In this document: positions 50,331 through 61,773 of the stretch, piece after piece
Numbering within the stretch: the first letter of the stretch is position 1
Layout of the letters: each line of letters begins with the position of its first letter
Assembly: GCA_037576215.1 (NCBI GenBank)
Contig: JBANDB010000010.1
Span: 2,046,001-2,110,000 of the forward strand
Reading direction: 5' to 3'
DNA: 64,000 nt
Source: Armillaria gallica
Taxonomy: Eukaryota; Basidiomycota; Agaricomycetes; Agaricales; Physalacriaceae
Made by a program: the position numbers and the translations under genes
Notes under the pieces: generated by a model
Told to the model about the DNA's origin: nothing
What the model saw: the letters and a program-made list of their open reading frames with translations, nothing else
Databases searched by the model: none

Positions 50331-52401
50331 AGCGGTAAGCTACTTGACATTCAATTTGGAATAAAGACTTACCATTCATTTAGTGCGGCTACAAAGCAAG
50401 GGAACGAGACGGGGGCGAAGACTCACCAATGCATATGTTATTTGCGAGCGGGGGTGGCGCTGCATTGATCAGGATACCGTGCAGACTGCGGAGAAGTCTC
50501 TAGTAAGTAACCACGTCAATGCACATCAAATGTCTAACTTACCGTTCATTTAGAGTGGCTCCGAACATACCCCTGGATTTGCACATCGAAGTGATGATGG
50601 CAAACGAAAATCCTCCCGATGTCAACTGGATTTCGAATTCTAAGATCTAGGGACCCGACACGCGCCTATGTCCGCACCATCTGCCGGCTGTCCAAATCCC
50701 CTCGGGTCCGCCATGTTCACGCCAAGTCGTCGTTCCTTACCAAAGCGACTGCTGCGCTCGATGTCCGGGATCATCCGCTGTGACGTGTGAGTGTGTCGTG
50801 CTGGAAAAGAATTCTGTCACTCACTGTTTGCTCAAAAAGCTCGTCGGCTCGAAGTCCTACCAATATGGGGAATTGTGTTAGATTTCATTGGTATGAATGG
50901 GATTTGCGTACCTAGGAATGAGGTGGAGCAATTTTAAGTCTACTCAAGGTTAGTCCTCTGGGATACTCGAGGTAAAGCGGGTGAACTCACTGATGGGAAC
51001 AGCAGGGACAATGGTATTTGAGTGGTAAGAAGATGAACATGTTTCGAGATGCTCGTCACTCGCGAGGTCGCATCTGTTGGTTCGTCGTTCCCGGAAGGTT
51101 CTACTCGGGCTGGTGTACAAAATTCAAGGATCTGGCGAACTGCAAAACGGAAAAGAGTACCGGGATGAACTCATCTGGGATTGAAGTCTGGAAAACACGG
51201 CGAGGTCAACGACACGTCGGGGATGGCGGCCATTGGCAGGGAGAAAGAAAGAAGGTTTGTTGATTTGTTTGTATGTCTTGACGTCGGTTTGTGACTCTCC
51301 ACCTAGTTACCTGGACTTGACGTTCGATCAAAAGTTGTAGCACTTCATCCCGACTGAGTTCTTTACGCATGCCTTATTCCATGGAAGCTTATATTATTCC
51401 GGTGAAATAAAATACAGATTGTAGCGAATAATACAACTTATTTAGAGTACTGAGGATCCTCGAAGAACCGGATATTTCGTTGCGGTGATAATTTGAAGTT
51501 GCCATTTTGACAGGTGTGCCGCCACCTAAAGACGTTGATTCCGTCGTCGTGTTTTCCTCCCGTGATGTTGTTTATGTGTGTTTCTGAAATGTTCCAATTT
51601 CTGTTGATACTCCGTTTACCTTTGTACTTATACTCTTACCTTGACCATCCCCACTTTCTGTCCCCGACTGCTCTCTCCCTCCTCCCTCTTCGAGCGTACT
51701 CCCCATCACAACAACGCCTCTATCTCCCTCAGACTTCTTCTCGATGGAGGCCAATATTTCTTGAAGTTGCTGAGAGCGTTGATGACCATATTGGGATCGA
51801 CGCTTTGATCGAAGCGCGTGGAGCACTTCTCTCTCTCTTACCACCACTATTGTACGTATTTTCTCCCTACATTCATTTACTGTGATGCTCATTGCCTACA
51901 TCTAAGATCCCTATTGACTTGAACAACTATATGGTATGTGTCTTGCTCTGTATATCTAGACTGACTTATTCTTCTTTCAGGCGTGTTTGGACCATGTGCA
52001 AGAACCCGAAATTTACAGCTGAGGCCGCGGCCAGCTGTACATTACATCCTTGTGCTCGCCACACTGTCTTGTTGGGCGATGGGTGGCTTCGCGTGATATT
52101 CAAGGAGCAGGGCACGTTGAGCTTTTCAAGTGAGCCTTCAGTTTTATTCAAAGGGCCGAATTCCGCTGACAGAAGGATTAGACACCACTTGAAGACCAAG
52201 TTCTTCAAGCAACATCTTTTGTGCGTGCACGCTGCGTGTCAGGTATGTGTATTTCCCTTGCAGATCTATGGTTTCTGTCATTGGTATCTGTTCACGGTCA
52301 TCCTTACCCAGAAAGCCTGAAGACGACGGAACGTCTTCCAGTGAGCAACGTTGAAACAAGTCATCTTTTAATACTTCCATTTTGCTAACATCTATGTCCA
52401 G

Positions 52402-53518
52402 AATTGGGGCCTGATAGACTTGTTGAGCTTTGACTATATGGATCGATGTCCGGCAAGCAAGGTGAGTGATTCGTTGCGATACTCTTTGTTCACTTTTGCT
52501 CATCCCTTTCCTAGAATGAGACCTGGGAGCCAAACCTCGTGGAGTCCAGGGCAGCCTCGTCAGGCTTTGAGTATATGGATCATCGTCCGGCGAGCGAGGT
52601 AAGAGCTTTGTTAGGATATTGTTCATTTCTTTTTACTCATCCCTGACTTAGAACATTGCCTGGGAAGGAAATCTTGCAGAGCCACTTCCACGCTCAAAAG
52701 GTACACTCATATTTTCCATTCGCGCTAGTTGCAGCATCTGAACTCGATCGATGCATCAAGCTTTGAGTATATAGATTGCTGTCCGGCAAGCAAGGTGAGA
52801 GCTTCGTTAGGATATTTTGTGTTTCTTTTAACTCATCTTACCCAGAACAACAGCCAACATTTTCCGAAACCCAAACCTTGCGGAGCCAATTCCACGCTCG
52901 CAAGGTACATTTTCGTAAGTGTTCTATTGCCATTGTTTCTTGTGGTCTTTCTGTCTCTGACTTGGTTTTTCACCCAGAGAGGCTGCTATATGTTAGAGCC
53001 GATATCATCACGAAGCTAGGTATATGTGCTATCATGGTAAGTCAATATTCATGATATTTGTCCCTTCGCTGTGCTAACACTTCACGGGTTTTGACGTCAA
53101 GGACGGCCTCAAAAATTCCAAGACTTCAACCCTGCGGAGCCAACGCCACACTCAAGGAATGAATTTCAACGTAGGTAAGGGTTAATTCCCTGTTTATCAT
53201 TCTTTACGCTTCCATTTTTAGCAGGTTTAGATGAAGAATTTGCTAAATTTCGACGTTGCGGAGCCAGCTGGGCGGTAAGTGTCGCATTGCATGTTCTGCT
53301 TACTTATACTTACTTTCCCATGTTATTTAGAAGGAATTTGGCGAGATGTAAATCGTGCAGAGCCAAAAAAAAAACAAGCTAAAGATGATAAGGTACGGCG
53401 CCATCTTTGAATTTTTATTGGCTGACATTTCGGGCATTTTTGAATGAAAAGAAGCTCACAAATTTCGAGTTCAAACACTCTCAGAGCCAACCACGTGGCC
53501 AAGATTTGGAGGATTACG
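52402..53518 (+). repeat. Exon-like module cluster, copy 4
   Basis: Equivalent of 20239-21353. Small substitutions and a slightly longer A run in the seventh module; otherwise the same order of motifs. Confidence 0.5.
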
Positions 53519-53972
53519 GTAAGTAGACGATGCGGGCGAGATCCCGGGCTTACAGACAGATTTTGGAGCAAGGTGAGTTTCCAGTTTCACGAATTCCAGT
53601 GGAAGCTGACTTTGTTTACAAGGAGAATCACAAGCGAAGCAGACGCGGGAGGGAGATGCGTGATCGTGCGTTCTTTGAGGTTCCATGAATTGATGGTGGG
53701 GTCCTCGTATCGTGAATAGCCATCCTGGGCAAGTCCCAGGATGGCTAATTTTTTTTGGGCCCTGTTCGAGGTGAATTAGAGGACGTAGTTATGGATGTAC
53801 TCGTAGCTTACGTAATGAAAGAAGTGCTACTTGGCTCTGAACCACGCACACCAGAGTTTGGTAGCCATAAGAGCGGCCGAAATTTCAAAGAATAGCCATT
53901 TACAGCCTGCACTCGAGGTCCTGACAGCCGCAGTCCGCCACTGATTTCCTGTATTCGGTAACTACGTACAAG

Positions 53973-55140
53973 TCACCCACACAGCCAGTACATAATTGGC
54001 CCATAATTATACCCCTCGGAAGGAAGCTCCCAGAGCGGCCTAACCCTGAAGACGAGCCGATGCAGGTTTATATCGCGACGGCACAAAACCTGGTCGAATG
54101 CAGCCCAAATATCCCGGTTCCAATCGGGAGTCGAACCACTAGACAAGGTCTCCATGTCGATTTCGAGTTCAATCAACACCGCGATGAGTCGATTAAGGGT
54201 CGGGATAACATTGATATTGGACGTCCACCATGCGACAGCAGCATTTGTCTCTGCAGAATCGTTGGACAAGCGGATCGTAATACTAACGGATTTCACATTG
54301 CCGAGGTTCAACGGACAAGACGATTCTGGAAACGTCGCATTAGTGCGGGTGACTTACCCAAAGTATTCCGAGAGGCATACCTATCTTAAAATGTCCACAA
54401 CTGAAGTCGTCGAGGGGGAACTCTAAAAGGCTCAAGAAAGCACGAATCCTACGAACCATCTCATCATCGCACACAACACCTGCCTTCCCCCCGCGGATCT
54501 CGAGTCTGTCTAGTGCACGCAAAGAGGCAGGGGAATCACAACCAGCGAACAGGTCCAGAATGGTGAATTCGCCCTCATTGAAAGTCACAGAGAAGCGTGA
54601 CAACTCCAGTCCTTGCAGGTTACTTTGAAGTTCCCCGACAGATAAATCGGACATTCCCCAAGGAACGTGAATCACTTCGACATCGTACTCCTCGACTTAA
54701 TTATCCTCGAAGACGAGCCGTGTGAGCGTGGGCATGGAGGAAACGAGGCTTTTGATGTCGTATTTGGTGCACTTGATCGATGTCAAGCCTAAGATGCTGA
54801 TATGGGGAAATGATGAGAGTGTGGAGCGAAATGATGCGCGATTTGCAACATTAAACCAGTCTAGGCCTGTAAGCTCCATGGAATTTATTGGAACTTGGTC
54901 GTCTTTGAGTAGCTCTAGGAGCGGCAGGAAGTGCTGGTCATATCCCAGGATCAATGAGTTATCATCGTTGATATCCAGCTCTTGGACGGAATCATCGGTG
55001 GTGGGGCAGGCTGCATTTGCAGGAATATCAAGAGCATGGCAGATCGATGGAGAGTGCAAGATGTAATCATAGAGGTATTGACACGAATATTTTTGCTCCT
55101 CGCCTAGTTGCAGGAAATCTTGTAATGTCAGTCGCGCCAT
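53973..55140 (-). pseudogene. LRR-like gene, array copy 5, nonsense mutation
   Basis: complement(join(53973..54325, 54381..55140)) has the same layout as copy 1. The codon for Gln in VFEDNQVEEYD is TAA (54697-54699), which stops the product after about 147 residues. The 3' end keeps NYGPIMYWLC like copy 1 and then stops at the unit junction, so this copy was truncated independently of copies 2-4. Confidence 0.6.
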
Positions 55141-56177
55141 GAGCGTGAGGAACTGGAATAATATAAGCAAGGCGCCGGTATAACTCTAGTAAATGCACCT
55201 ACCAGAGATCAGCGTACTTCAGAGATAAGTGGCAAGGGTATCCGAGTGGCGGCTTGACATCGATAAGTTATAACAAATCCTTTGATCTTCAAAGAGAGCA
55301 CCTGACATTGTACCAGGACACGATGTTCATTCCGTAAGTAGCCGACGCACATCTAGCTAAAATAGCTCAAAGATAAGAATCGTAGAAAAATGCATCAAAG
55401 TTCTGAGGTACAAATCGTGCAGTGCCCGGAAGCTCGCTATCCTAGAGGCACACTGAAAATCACGTCGGCTTCAAACCCAGAGTTATAACTCACTTGTCAA
55501 GTTCTACGGTTCGAAAGAGCAAGTCGTCGCCACAATTTGGGCATGACAGAGGAAATATTGTAGAAATAGATGAGATCGCATTTTCGCAGTCATAGACGGG
55601 CGAAGAAGAGGTTCTGACGATTTTATGATGATTTTTGGCGATTTGTGACGATTTTAGAAGAGGGTATTTTCGGGATACCATGAGTTCAATCGTATTGATT
55701 AAATCAATTCTTGAATGTTGAAGAGGCCTGCTTTGGAGGTCGTTCCACTGTGGTTCTCTCCAGCTGTGATGGGGTATCTTCTGAAGAGATGTCAAGAACT
55801 TCCCTGTGTAATGTAATGTGTTAGCCGAGGTCACGAGATGGACGATGTCCTCTTGATGTCTTCTTCTCTGAATATGTTCTCGAATATTGGTAAGTAATGT
55901 ATCGTGGTTGGATGAAATGACATCGTCGTACTCGGAACAATGTACAAAGAAAACTGTTTTTGAACACCGCTGAAGCAAGGTATCAAAGCCGTCAACCGAC
56001 GACCGCTAGTCAAAGCGGGGTTCGACGGCGATGATCGGCTTCGCTCGGCAACGATCACGTGTCGAACGGGTTTGGCCGTCAACGTCCACACCAAGGTTCG
56101 ACAGCACCTAAGCACTTGAAGCTTGAAGCTTGAAGTACTGTCGACATCGAAACGGCTCTACGATGTTCATGAAGAAA

Positions 56178-56186
56178 CATTTCCGG
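56178..56186. repeat. Target site duplication, left
   Basis: CATTTCCGG, directly ahead of the element. The uninterrupted copies of the unit have this sequence once, at the equivalent place (for example 13,287-13,295). Confidence 0.9.
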
Positions 56187-56322
56187 TAGACCTGTAACCG
56201 ATCGTCTTGAATGGGAGGCAAGCTCACGATCAAGACGACCTGTAAATCTGAGCTGAAACTTGGCTGATACATTTTCGCTTACCAACGCCTTCCTAATTAG
56301 AATTAGATACCTAATTGGGAAC
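56187..56322 (+). repeat. Left terminal inverted repeat, 136 bp
   Basis: Identical at every base to the reverse complement of 57495-57630. It ends at CTAATTGGGAAC; beyond this the two sides differ. Confidence 0.92.
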
Positions 56323-57494
56323 TGCCTGTTAATCGCGTCGCTTTCGTTTTTTCACCCACAACAAAGGCATATCTTTGTCCAACGAGGACGAGAATACATT
56401 CTCCAGTGTATTTCAAACTATTTATGGCATTGGGCCCTCATCTGTAGCCTCATCTAGCTCAGTATCTCTCATTAACTAGTTGCCGGCAAGGTGCAACCCA
56501 GACCAACCAGCTTTTCGCGTTCCAGCGATGCACCGTTCACTCGCACCGCCGACACCGTTGACCGATGCAAATTTCCTTCCCAGCCCCATACCTTGCGAAG
56601 GAAGGATGACCTCGATTTCTATAAGACGCCTCGGCGAAACGGAACACGCCAAGTCGATAGTGCTCTGTTCCGGCGAAATAGATACGGCAAACTTCGTCAA
56701 CGTTAAAACAATCCATGCGAATTCGAGTTTGAAAGCCGGTGTCACATAGAAGGAGGCAGAGTGGAGATAGTTGTTCAGTCTTAGACTTGAACAGTTATTC
56801 AGTTGATACAACGAAATGTCGAGCAGTGCCAGCTGTGCAGCATGCGCATCGTCAAAACTATGAACCATCATCTGGCAGGCAAGATGAGTAATAAGACTTG
56901 CGAGGAGATAGGCTGTATACATTCTGGTAGTTATTATCATGTAGCGTGTCGTCGTTGATTGCTATGCATGGGTTCCGTAGTAAGTGCACAAGGTACTAGG
57001 AGCAACTTAAGTGGTTTGGAGTTGTTTTCAAGGCAATATCGTAAGCGTCAGAGCGTCCACAGGTCCTAAGTGTAATTACGATAATTTTCTTTGGAGCCAG
57101 TGCCTGCAATGACAATAGAGTCGTGATCTTCGTACGATTCCAGCGCTGCCTCGATCTGAAATCTGCGAAGAACCTGTGAGCCACGACATGCGTAGTAACC
57201 GAGAAGCAGAAGTCTGTGAGTAGTGATGCGACGGGATATTGTAAGAGTATTGAGCCAGAGATAAGGAATGTTTTGCCAAGGAAGAAATCGTAGAAGAGCA
57301 AGAAGTAACAAGTTGGTCTAAAGGTGCTGTTCGGACATCATCTTCAAGTACTTCAGAGACGTCTGAGGATATATAGCGGCAACCATAGTATACAGCCAAA
57401 TAATTCATGAAGATTTCGTGCGGTCATCGCGGCCAGGCGCGAGAAAGGCGTGTCGCGACGATGGTGAGACGCGGAAGAGCAATATTGCTCGGGT

Positions 57495-57630
57495 GTTCCC
57501 AATTAGGTATCTAATTCTAATTAGGAAGGCGTTGGTAAGCGAAAATGTATCAGCCAAGTTTCAGCTCAGATTTACAGGTCGTCTTGATCGTGAGCTTGCC
57601 TCCCATTCAAGACGATCGGTTACAGGTCTA
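57495..57630 (-). repeat. Right terminal inverted repeat, 136 bp
   Basis: Reverse complement of the left repeat without a mismatch. The element ends at 57630 with CAGGTCTA. Confidence 0.92.
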
Positions 57631-57639
57631 CATTTCCGG
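57631..57639. repeat. Target site duplication, right
   Basis: CATTTCCGG directly after the element; the unit sequence then continues with TTCGATATGCCTC. Confidence 0.9.
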
Positions 57640-57880
57640 TTCGATATGCCTCAAAAGTTATCCGAATGACCTACTGTCGGATGTGGTCTGATGACGTCAG
57701 GTATCACGGGCCAATTCTAAAATTGAACAAATTACTCTGCTTACTGAACGTGTCTCTCTTGCCTTTTACCATCATGAACATCTGCCAGCCGAAGACTAAC
57801 CGTGACTACACCTCTATCTCAGACCATGGCCTGTAGGATTTTTTGTTTCTCTTAGTCCAAGTTTAATTTGACGAAAATGA

Positions 57881-60800
57881 TACGTTGAACTCAGAATCGG
57901 GAACTTGCATACTGCCGCGTTAATTAGCATCGACGGCTCAGGTAAGCCATGAATGGAGCCTCCTGAATGTATTTCTAACGGCGCTATGCAGTTGAGAGTT
58001 ATTGCGTGCCAAACTTTGACTCTCCATCCGTCTTTGCGCGGATTCTAGACAAGGACAAAGGAGGTCATTTCTCGATTACGCCAAAAGTTCCGTTTACCAC
58101 CAAGCAGAATTACCTCCCGAGTTCGAATGTAGGAATTGGCCTGAGGTTCTCATCCCGTTTTGCTGACTACCTCGACTAGGTTCTCCAAACCAAGTTCATG
58201 AATGAGCAAGGTGTTGTCAGCGTCACAGGTTTGACCGTCGTATCTGAGACCTATCCATCATTGACACACTTTCAAGATTTCCTTCCCCGTCAAAAGACCT
58301 CTGAAAGTGTTTCAACGACTACAACGCAACCCTTACTCCACTGGCTTATCAGACGCGTCGAGGTGAGGATATTCTCAGTATCCTCTGGGATGGATTTCTA
58401 AAGGCAGGTCTAGGTGGTTAGAGGAACGATCCCTCTGAGCATGCAGTGTGCACCAGCATTTGATTATGCTCGTGCGGAACATACCACGACTATTCATGAT
58501 GATCCCTCTAGCGCCGATCCTCAGAGAAAGGCAACATTTGTGTCGAAGGATTGTGCTTTAGACCTGAGGTATGTCGTCGATAGTACCATGGTATGTAACC
58601 ACAGCGGCTCCTCCAATTTTTTGTTTACCACTGCCTAGGATAATGTTGCCTGCCCATCGGTCGAACTTCACCCTCTTGATTTATCGGACAAGGGGCATAA
58701 AGGTCTTGGAGTATACGCAGACCTATCGCTAGACGAGGGTCAATGCGTATGGTTCATCCTTCGTATCCCACCAGCTACAATCGCTACGGGACGTGAGAGT
58801 CTGGGAAATAATTGTCTGCCTACTACAGCAGCTAACGATCCATTCTTGACAAAAGTAAGACATAATCGTATGCTTGAATTTGTTCTTAATACAGTCTTTT
58901 GCAGGAGCTTATGCATGGCCTGCTCCATGTGAGTCGTATATATAAAGCCAAGCTTGCGCTAACGAACCACCCCAGAACACAATTAAATACTGGATTGATT
59001 GGATTCGGCACTCTTCTTACAGTGGTTCATGGAAAGAAGCAGTACATAGAAGTGCTTTAGCATTGAAGCTTCTCATTTTTGAGCCAACTGGTATTCTATT
59101 TTAGCATCACTATCATTGCTTGATTAACTTACCCGTTCCATAGGCGCCGTCGTAGCTAGCCCTACCTTCAGTCTGCCGGAGTACATTGGAGGTACCAGGA
59201 ACTGGTAAGAGGTCACTCTGGTATAGATACACGCTCTTACCTGACCGAGTTGTAGGGATTACCGGTATGTTCCCCCGCTGTTTTGTGGCTATCACATGCT
59301 CATGAGATAGTGCGTCGTGGATTCGGGACTCGTCGTTTACCCTGTATGCACTCATACGGTTGGGATTCACTCATGAAGCAAACGGTACGACCATGCTGTG
59401 TGCGGCATCTACGAACCGAATCTGACGACACAATCAGCTTACATGGAATTCATTTTCGAACGTCTCCGGCACAAGAATCCCGATGGTAGCTTGCAGATAA
59501 TGTACACGATCCACGGTCAGTCGGACTATCGGAGATATCTCAAAGTAGTCACTGACGTCACATAAAGGTGGTAAAGATCTCGAAGAAATCGAACTTAACC
59601 ATCTTGATGGACACAAAGGTTCTAAGCCTGTACGAATTGGCAATGGTGCTGCAGATCATCTGCAATTGGTAAGATGGTTGCATTCACTTATTATCAGGTA
59701 GTCTAACCTAATTTATAGGACATCTACGGCGAACTGTGAGTTTCCTTTCATCGGGATCAAGTGCCGCTTAATTGCCAGCGTATCAGCATGGATTGTATCT
59801 ATCTTGGTCAGAAGGTATTTGGGTTTTCTCATCGATGCCGTCCTTTTCCCCTTATCTGTCTTTATCAAGTTTGGTCGACCTTTGGTACGTGGTCGAATTG
59901 AAGTTCCTACAGTTTGACCAGAACTTCTCATACAGGGTTACGACGACTGGTGAATAACGTTCTGCATTTTTGCGAAATTGATTTACCTATCTGGCGCCGA
60001 TCTTAGGGTCCTTGTACGCGAACTGTGGGTCTAGTATTCCTTTCATAGCAGACCAGATCCTGATTCTCTTGTTGTAGTGTCGATTGTAAGGTCAACAATT
60101 GAGTTCGCTTGCTTCCTGACCCTTTAGCAGATGTCGTCGCAAACTTGAAGAACCCCGATCTGTCCGAGCCCTTCTATGTTATACCATAAGCCCTAGTACT
60201 CATACTCCCGCTCTCTAGGTCCATCTGGTTCGCGCCATCTTTCAACGTCAGCTCTTCTAATATCCCCCGATCATTTAGGGAAGTAAGAAACAAGAAGCGC
60301 CATTTCACAGTATGTGTCCTTATAACGCTATGCCTATCTTTGAAACTCAGTTTGTATGATACCAGTATTCGAAGGTGTGTTGAGTTCCTCGATGTCAGCG
60401 AATCAGTAAACGGCTTACATCGTTAATTTGAGATAATGCTATGGTAAGTTTCAGCGATGCGCCGACCAAGTACTGAATGAATTTTTCCATTTACCTACTA
60501 TCCATCTAGGGTGGCCATCGATCGAGGTATGCCTCGCCCCTCTTTCATTTTACCATGCCTTCGCCTTCGGGAAGAGTGAAACCATGCGTCCGACGGGCTC
60601 AAGCGGTACCGTGCCGTGGAATGAAGTTGATAATAAAGATGTGTCTGCGGATGCGTTCTAGTTTTCTGTTTACGTACACAAGGAGAACTGACTAAATTAT
60701 CGTTGTCAGGCTTGCGGCTTGCCGATAAGCGCTCGCTTCCATGCCCTCAGCGCTACAAGTGGCTAGAGGCTCGGGACTTTTTGTACGAAGAAATCATGCA

Positions 60801-61615
60801 AAAGGCTTGGAACCCGGAAAAGCAGCATTTTGGACAAAGCTATGAGGAAACTCATGTCTTGGACTCTGCGCTGCTCATTATGCCTCTCGTCTTCTTTCTG
60901 CAAGGGGTGAGTCCACCTCAAGAGATTATCAGGTACAGCAGGCGCTAAAGTAATGTCCCATATAGTCGGACCCCCGATTTGTCAGTACATTGAAACAGAT
61001 ATTGAAAACGCGAGAGAGAGGTGGTTTGACATCAAATGTAGGTCCTTGAGGTCGCGGACGGAACGCGTGGGTCTGATCGTCTCCCGCTATTAGAATCTTA
61101 TCTTTCGTTATGACGTACATAAATCCGATGACGGTGTCGGTGGGGAGGAAGGAACGTTTTGTTTATGTACGCTCTGGTATGCTTTCCAGACAGTTTTTTG
61201 GGAGATGGGACTGACGTGTATACAGGGGCGTTGAAGCTTTAACCCGTGTTGGGCAGTACGATCGGACTATGCTTCCCAAGGCTGTTACAATGTTCGAGGT
61301 ATGCTTCGGCTGTTACCCAAATATTTCCTGAAACGTGAATCTTGGTTAGGATTTCCTCCAATATCTGAACCATGTTGGTCTATGCACCGAGGAAGTATCT
61401 GAGGCAGGGGAAGGGTGAGTCTTAGCGCTGCATTGTCATGGAAATAATGGACTAATGCTCTTAGACTGGGGAATGCTGTACAAGGATTTACGTGAGCGGG
61501 GTTTCCTGACATGTATCGTACTAGCACTAACTCTTTTTTGACTGATAGCCACGTTACTCTGATATCCGCAGCGTATAATCTTTCTAGGACGCTGGCGAAG
61601 TCTAAGCCACTGTGA
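57881..61615 (+). pseudogene. GH15 glycoside hydrolase (trehalase/glucoamylase-like), 5'-truncated and damaged
   Basis: Twenty-seven exon pieces can be read. The N-terminal beta-rich part begins RIGNLHTAALIS and continues with [20 protein letters not shown] and APAFDYARAEH. The (alpha/alpha)6 catalytic domain follows with [124 protein letters not shown] and GFTHVTLISAAYNLSRT, with a stop at 61613. The RNWDYRxxWIRD and EEGTF regions are the GH15 catalytic-site signatures. Exons at 59256-59264 and 60366-60374 are 9 nt long. Damage: a TGA at 57878 just before the first readable residues with no start codon; a one-base frameshift after DDW (about 59,950); and 59,995-60,278, where no donor is found between PIW and EVRNKK. 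The intron at 60527-60709 (183 bp) is much longer than the others. Confidence 0.8.
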
Positions 61616-61773
61616 ACGGAAGTGCGTTGCAGTATAATTATTCTAAAAGCGAGAATTAACAAGATATGTACTTTACAGCGAACACGAGAGTAGATTGTAA
61701 GTAAATAAGTCTAAGAAGCTCCAATTAAGTACGGAGATTGTATCATAAACGAAAGCATGAAAGAGAGAGCCCA

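Larger units (their letters stand above)
43256..53969. repeat. Macro-tandem repeat unit, copy 4 (10,714 bp)
   Basis: Fourth complete unit. It shares the short form near CCATGGCCTGTCGACTCG (about 45,665) with copy 2. Its right junction with copy 5 differs from the three others: TACGTAC/AAGTCAC is followed directly by CCACACAGCCAGTAC. Confidence 0.93.
56187..57630. mobile_element. Non-autonomous Mutator-like element (long-TIR MITE), 1,444 bp
   Basis: The ends are perfect inverted repeats of 136 bp (56187-56322 and 57495-57630) beginning TAGACCTGTAACCG. The element is flanked by a 9 bp duplication, CATTTCCGG. Long TIRs with a 9 bp duplication are typical of Mutator-like (MULE) DNA transposons. 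No transposase is encoded. The interior has a 154-codon frame (56940-56476, -) and a 110-codon frame (57408-57076, -) of unknown origin, perhaps captured host sequence. Each TIR holds a small internal stem (TCGTCTTGA/TCAAGACGA). Perfect TIR identity and a perfect target duplication suggest a recent insertion. Confidence 0.85.
53970..57834. repeat. Macro-tandem repeat unit, copy 5, partial and interrupted
   Basis: Only the first 2.4 kb of the unit is present: 53,970-56,186 and, after the inserted element and its target duplication, 57,640-57,834. It ends abruptly at CCATGGCCTGT. The tail shares the form CTGTCGGATGTGGTCTG with copy 1, against CTGCCGGGTGTGATCTG in copies 3 and 4. The left junction also keeps CACAGCCAGTACATAATTGG as in copy 1. 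Confidence 0.9.

Noticed and set aside
51572..51892. 106-codon charged minus-strand frame
   Set aside because: It overlaps a CT-rich leader and the plus-strand stretch EVAESVDDHIGIDALIEARG. Its charge-rich composition follows from the complement of that sequence. It has no splice or promoter context of its own.
56480..56940. Transposase inside the inverted-repeat element
   Set aside because: Neither internal frame shows a DDE motif or zinc finger typical of MULE transposases, and both are too short.
11037..57834. rDNA repeat array
   Set aside because: The unit length is similar to fungal rDNA, but the unit carries protein-like exons and no recognisable 18S, 5.8S or 28S stretch.
11037..57834. 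LTR retrotransposon or Starship-type giant element
   Set aside because: No reverse transcriptase, integrase, LTR pair or tyrosine recombinase was seen. The junctions are simple tandem joins inside a gene, without target duplications.
11037..57834. Assembly duplication artefact
   Set aside because: The copies carry distinct substitutions, indels, a diverged patch and separate nonsense or splice lesions, which a collapsed or repeated contig would not show.
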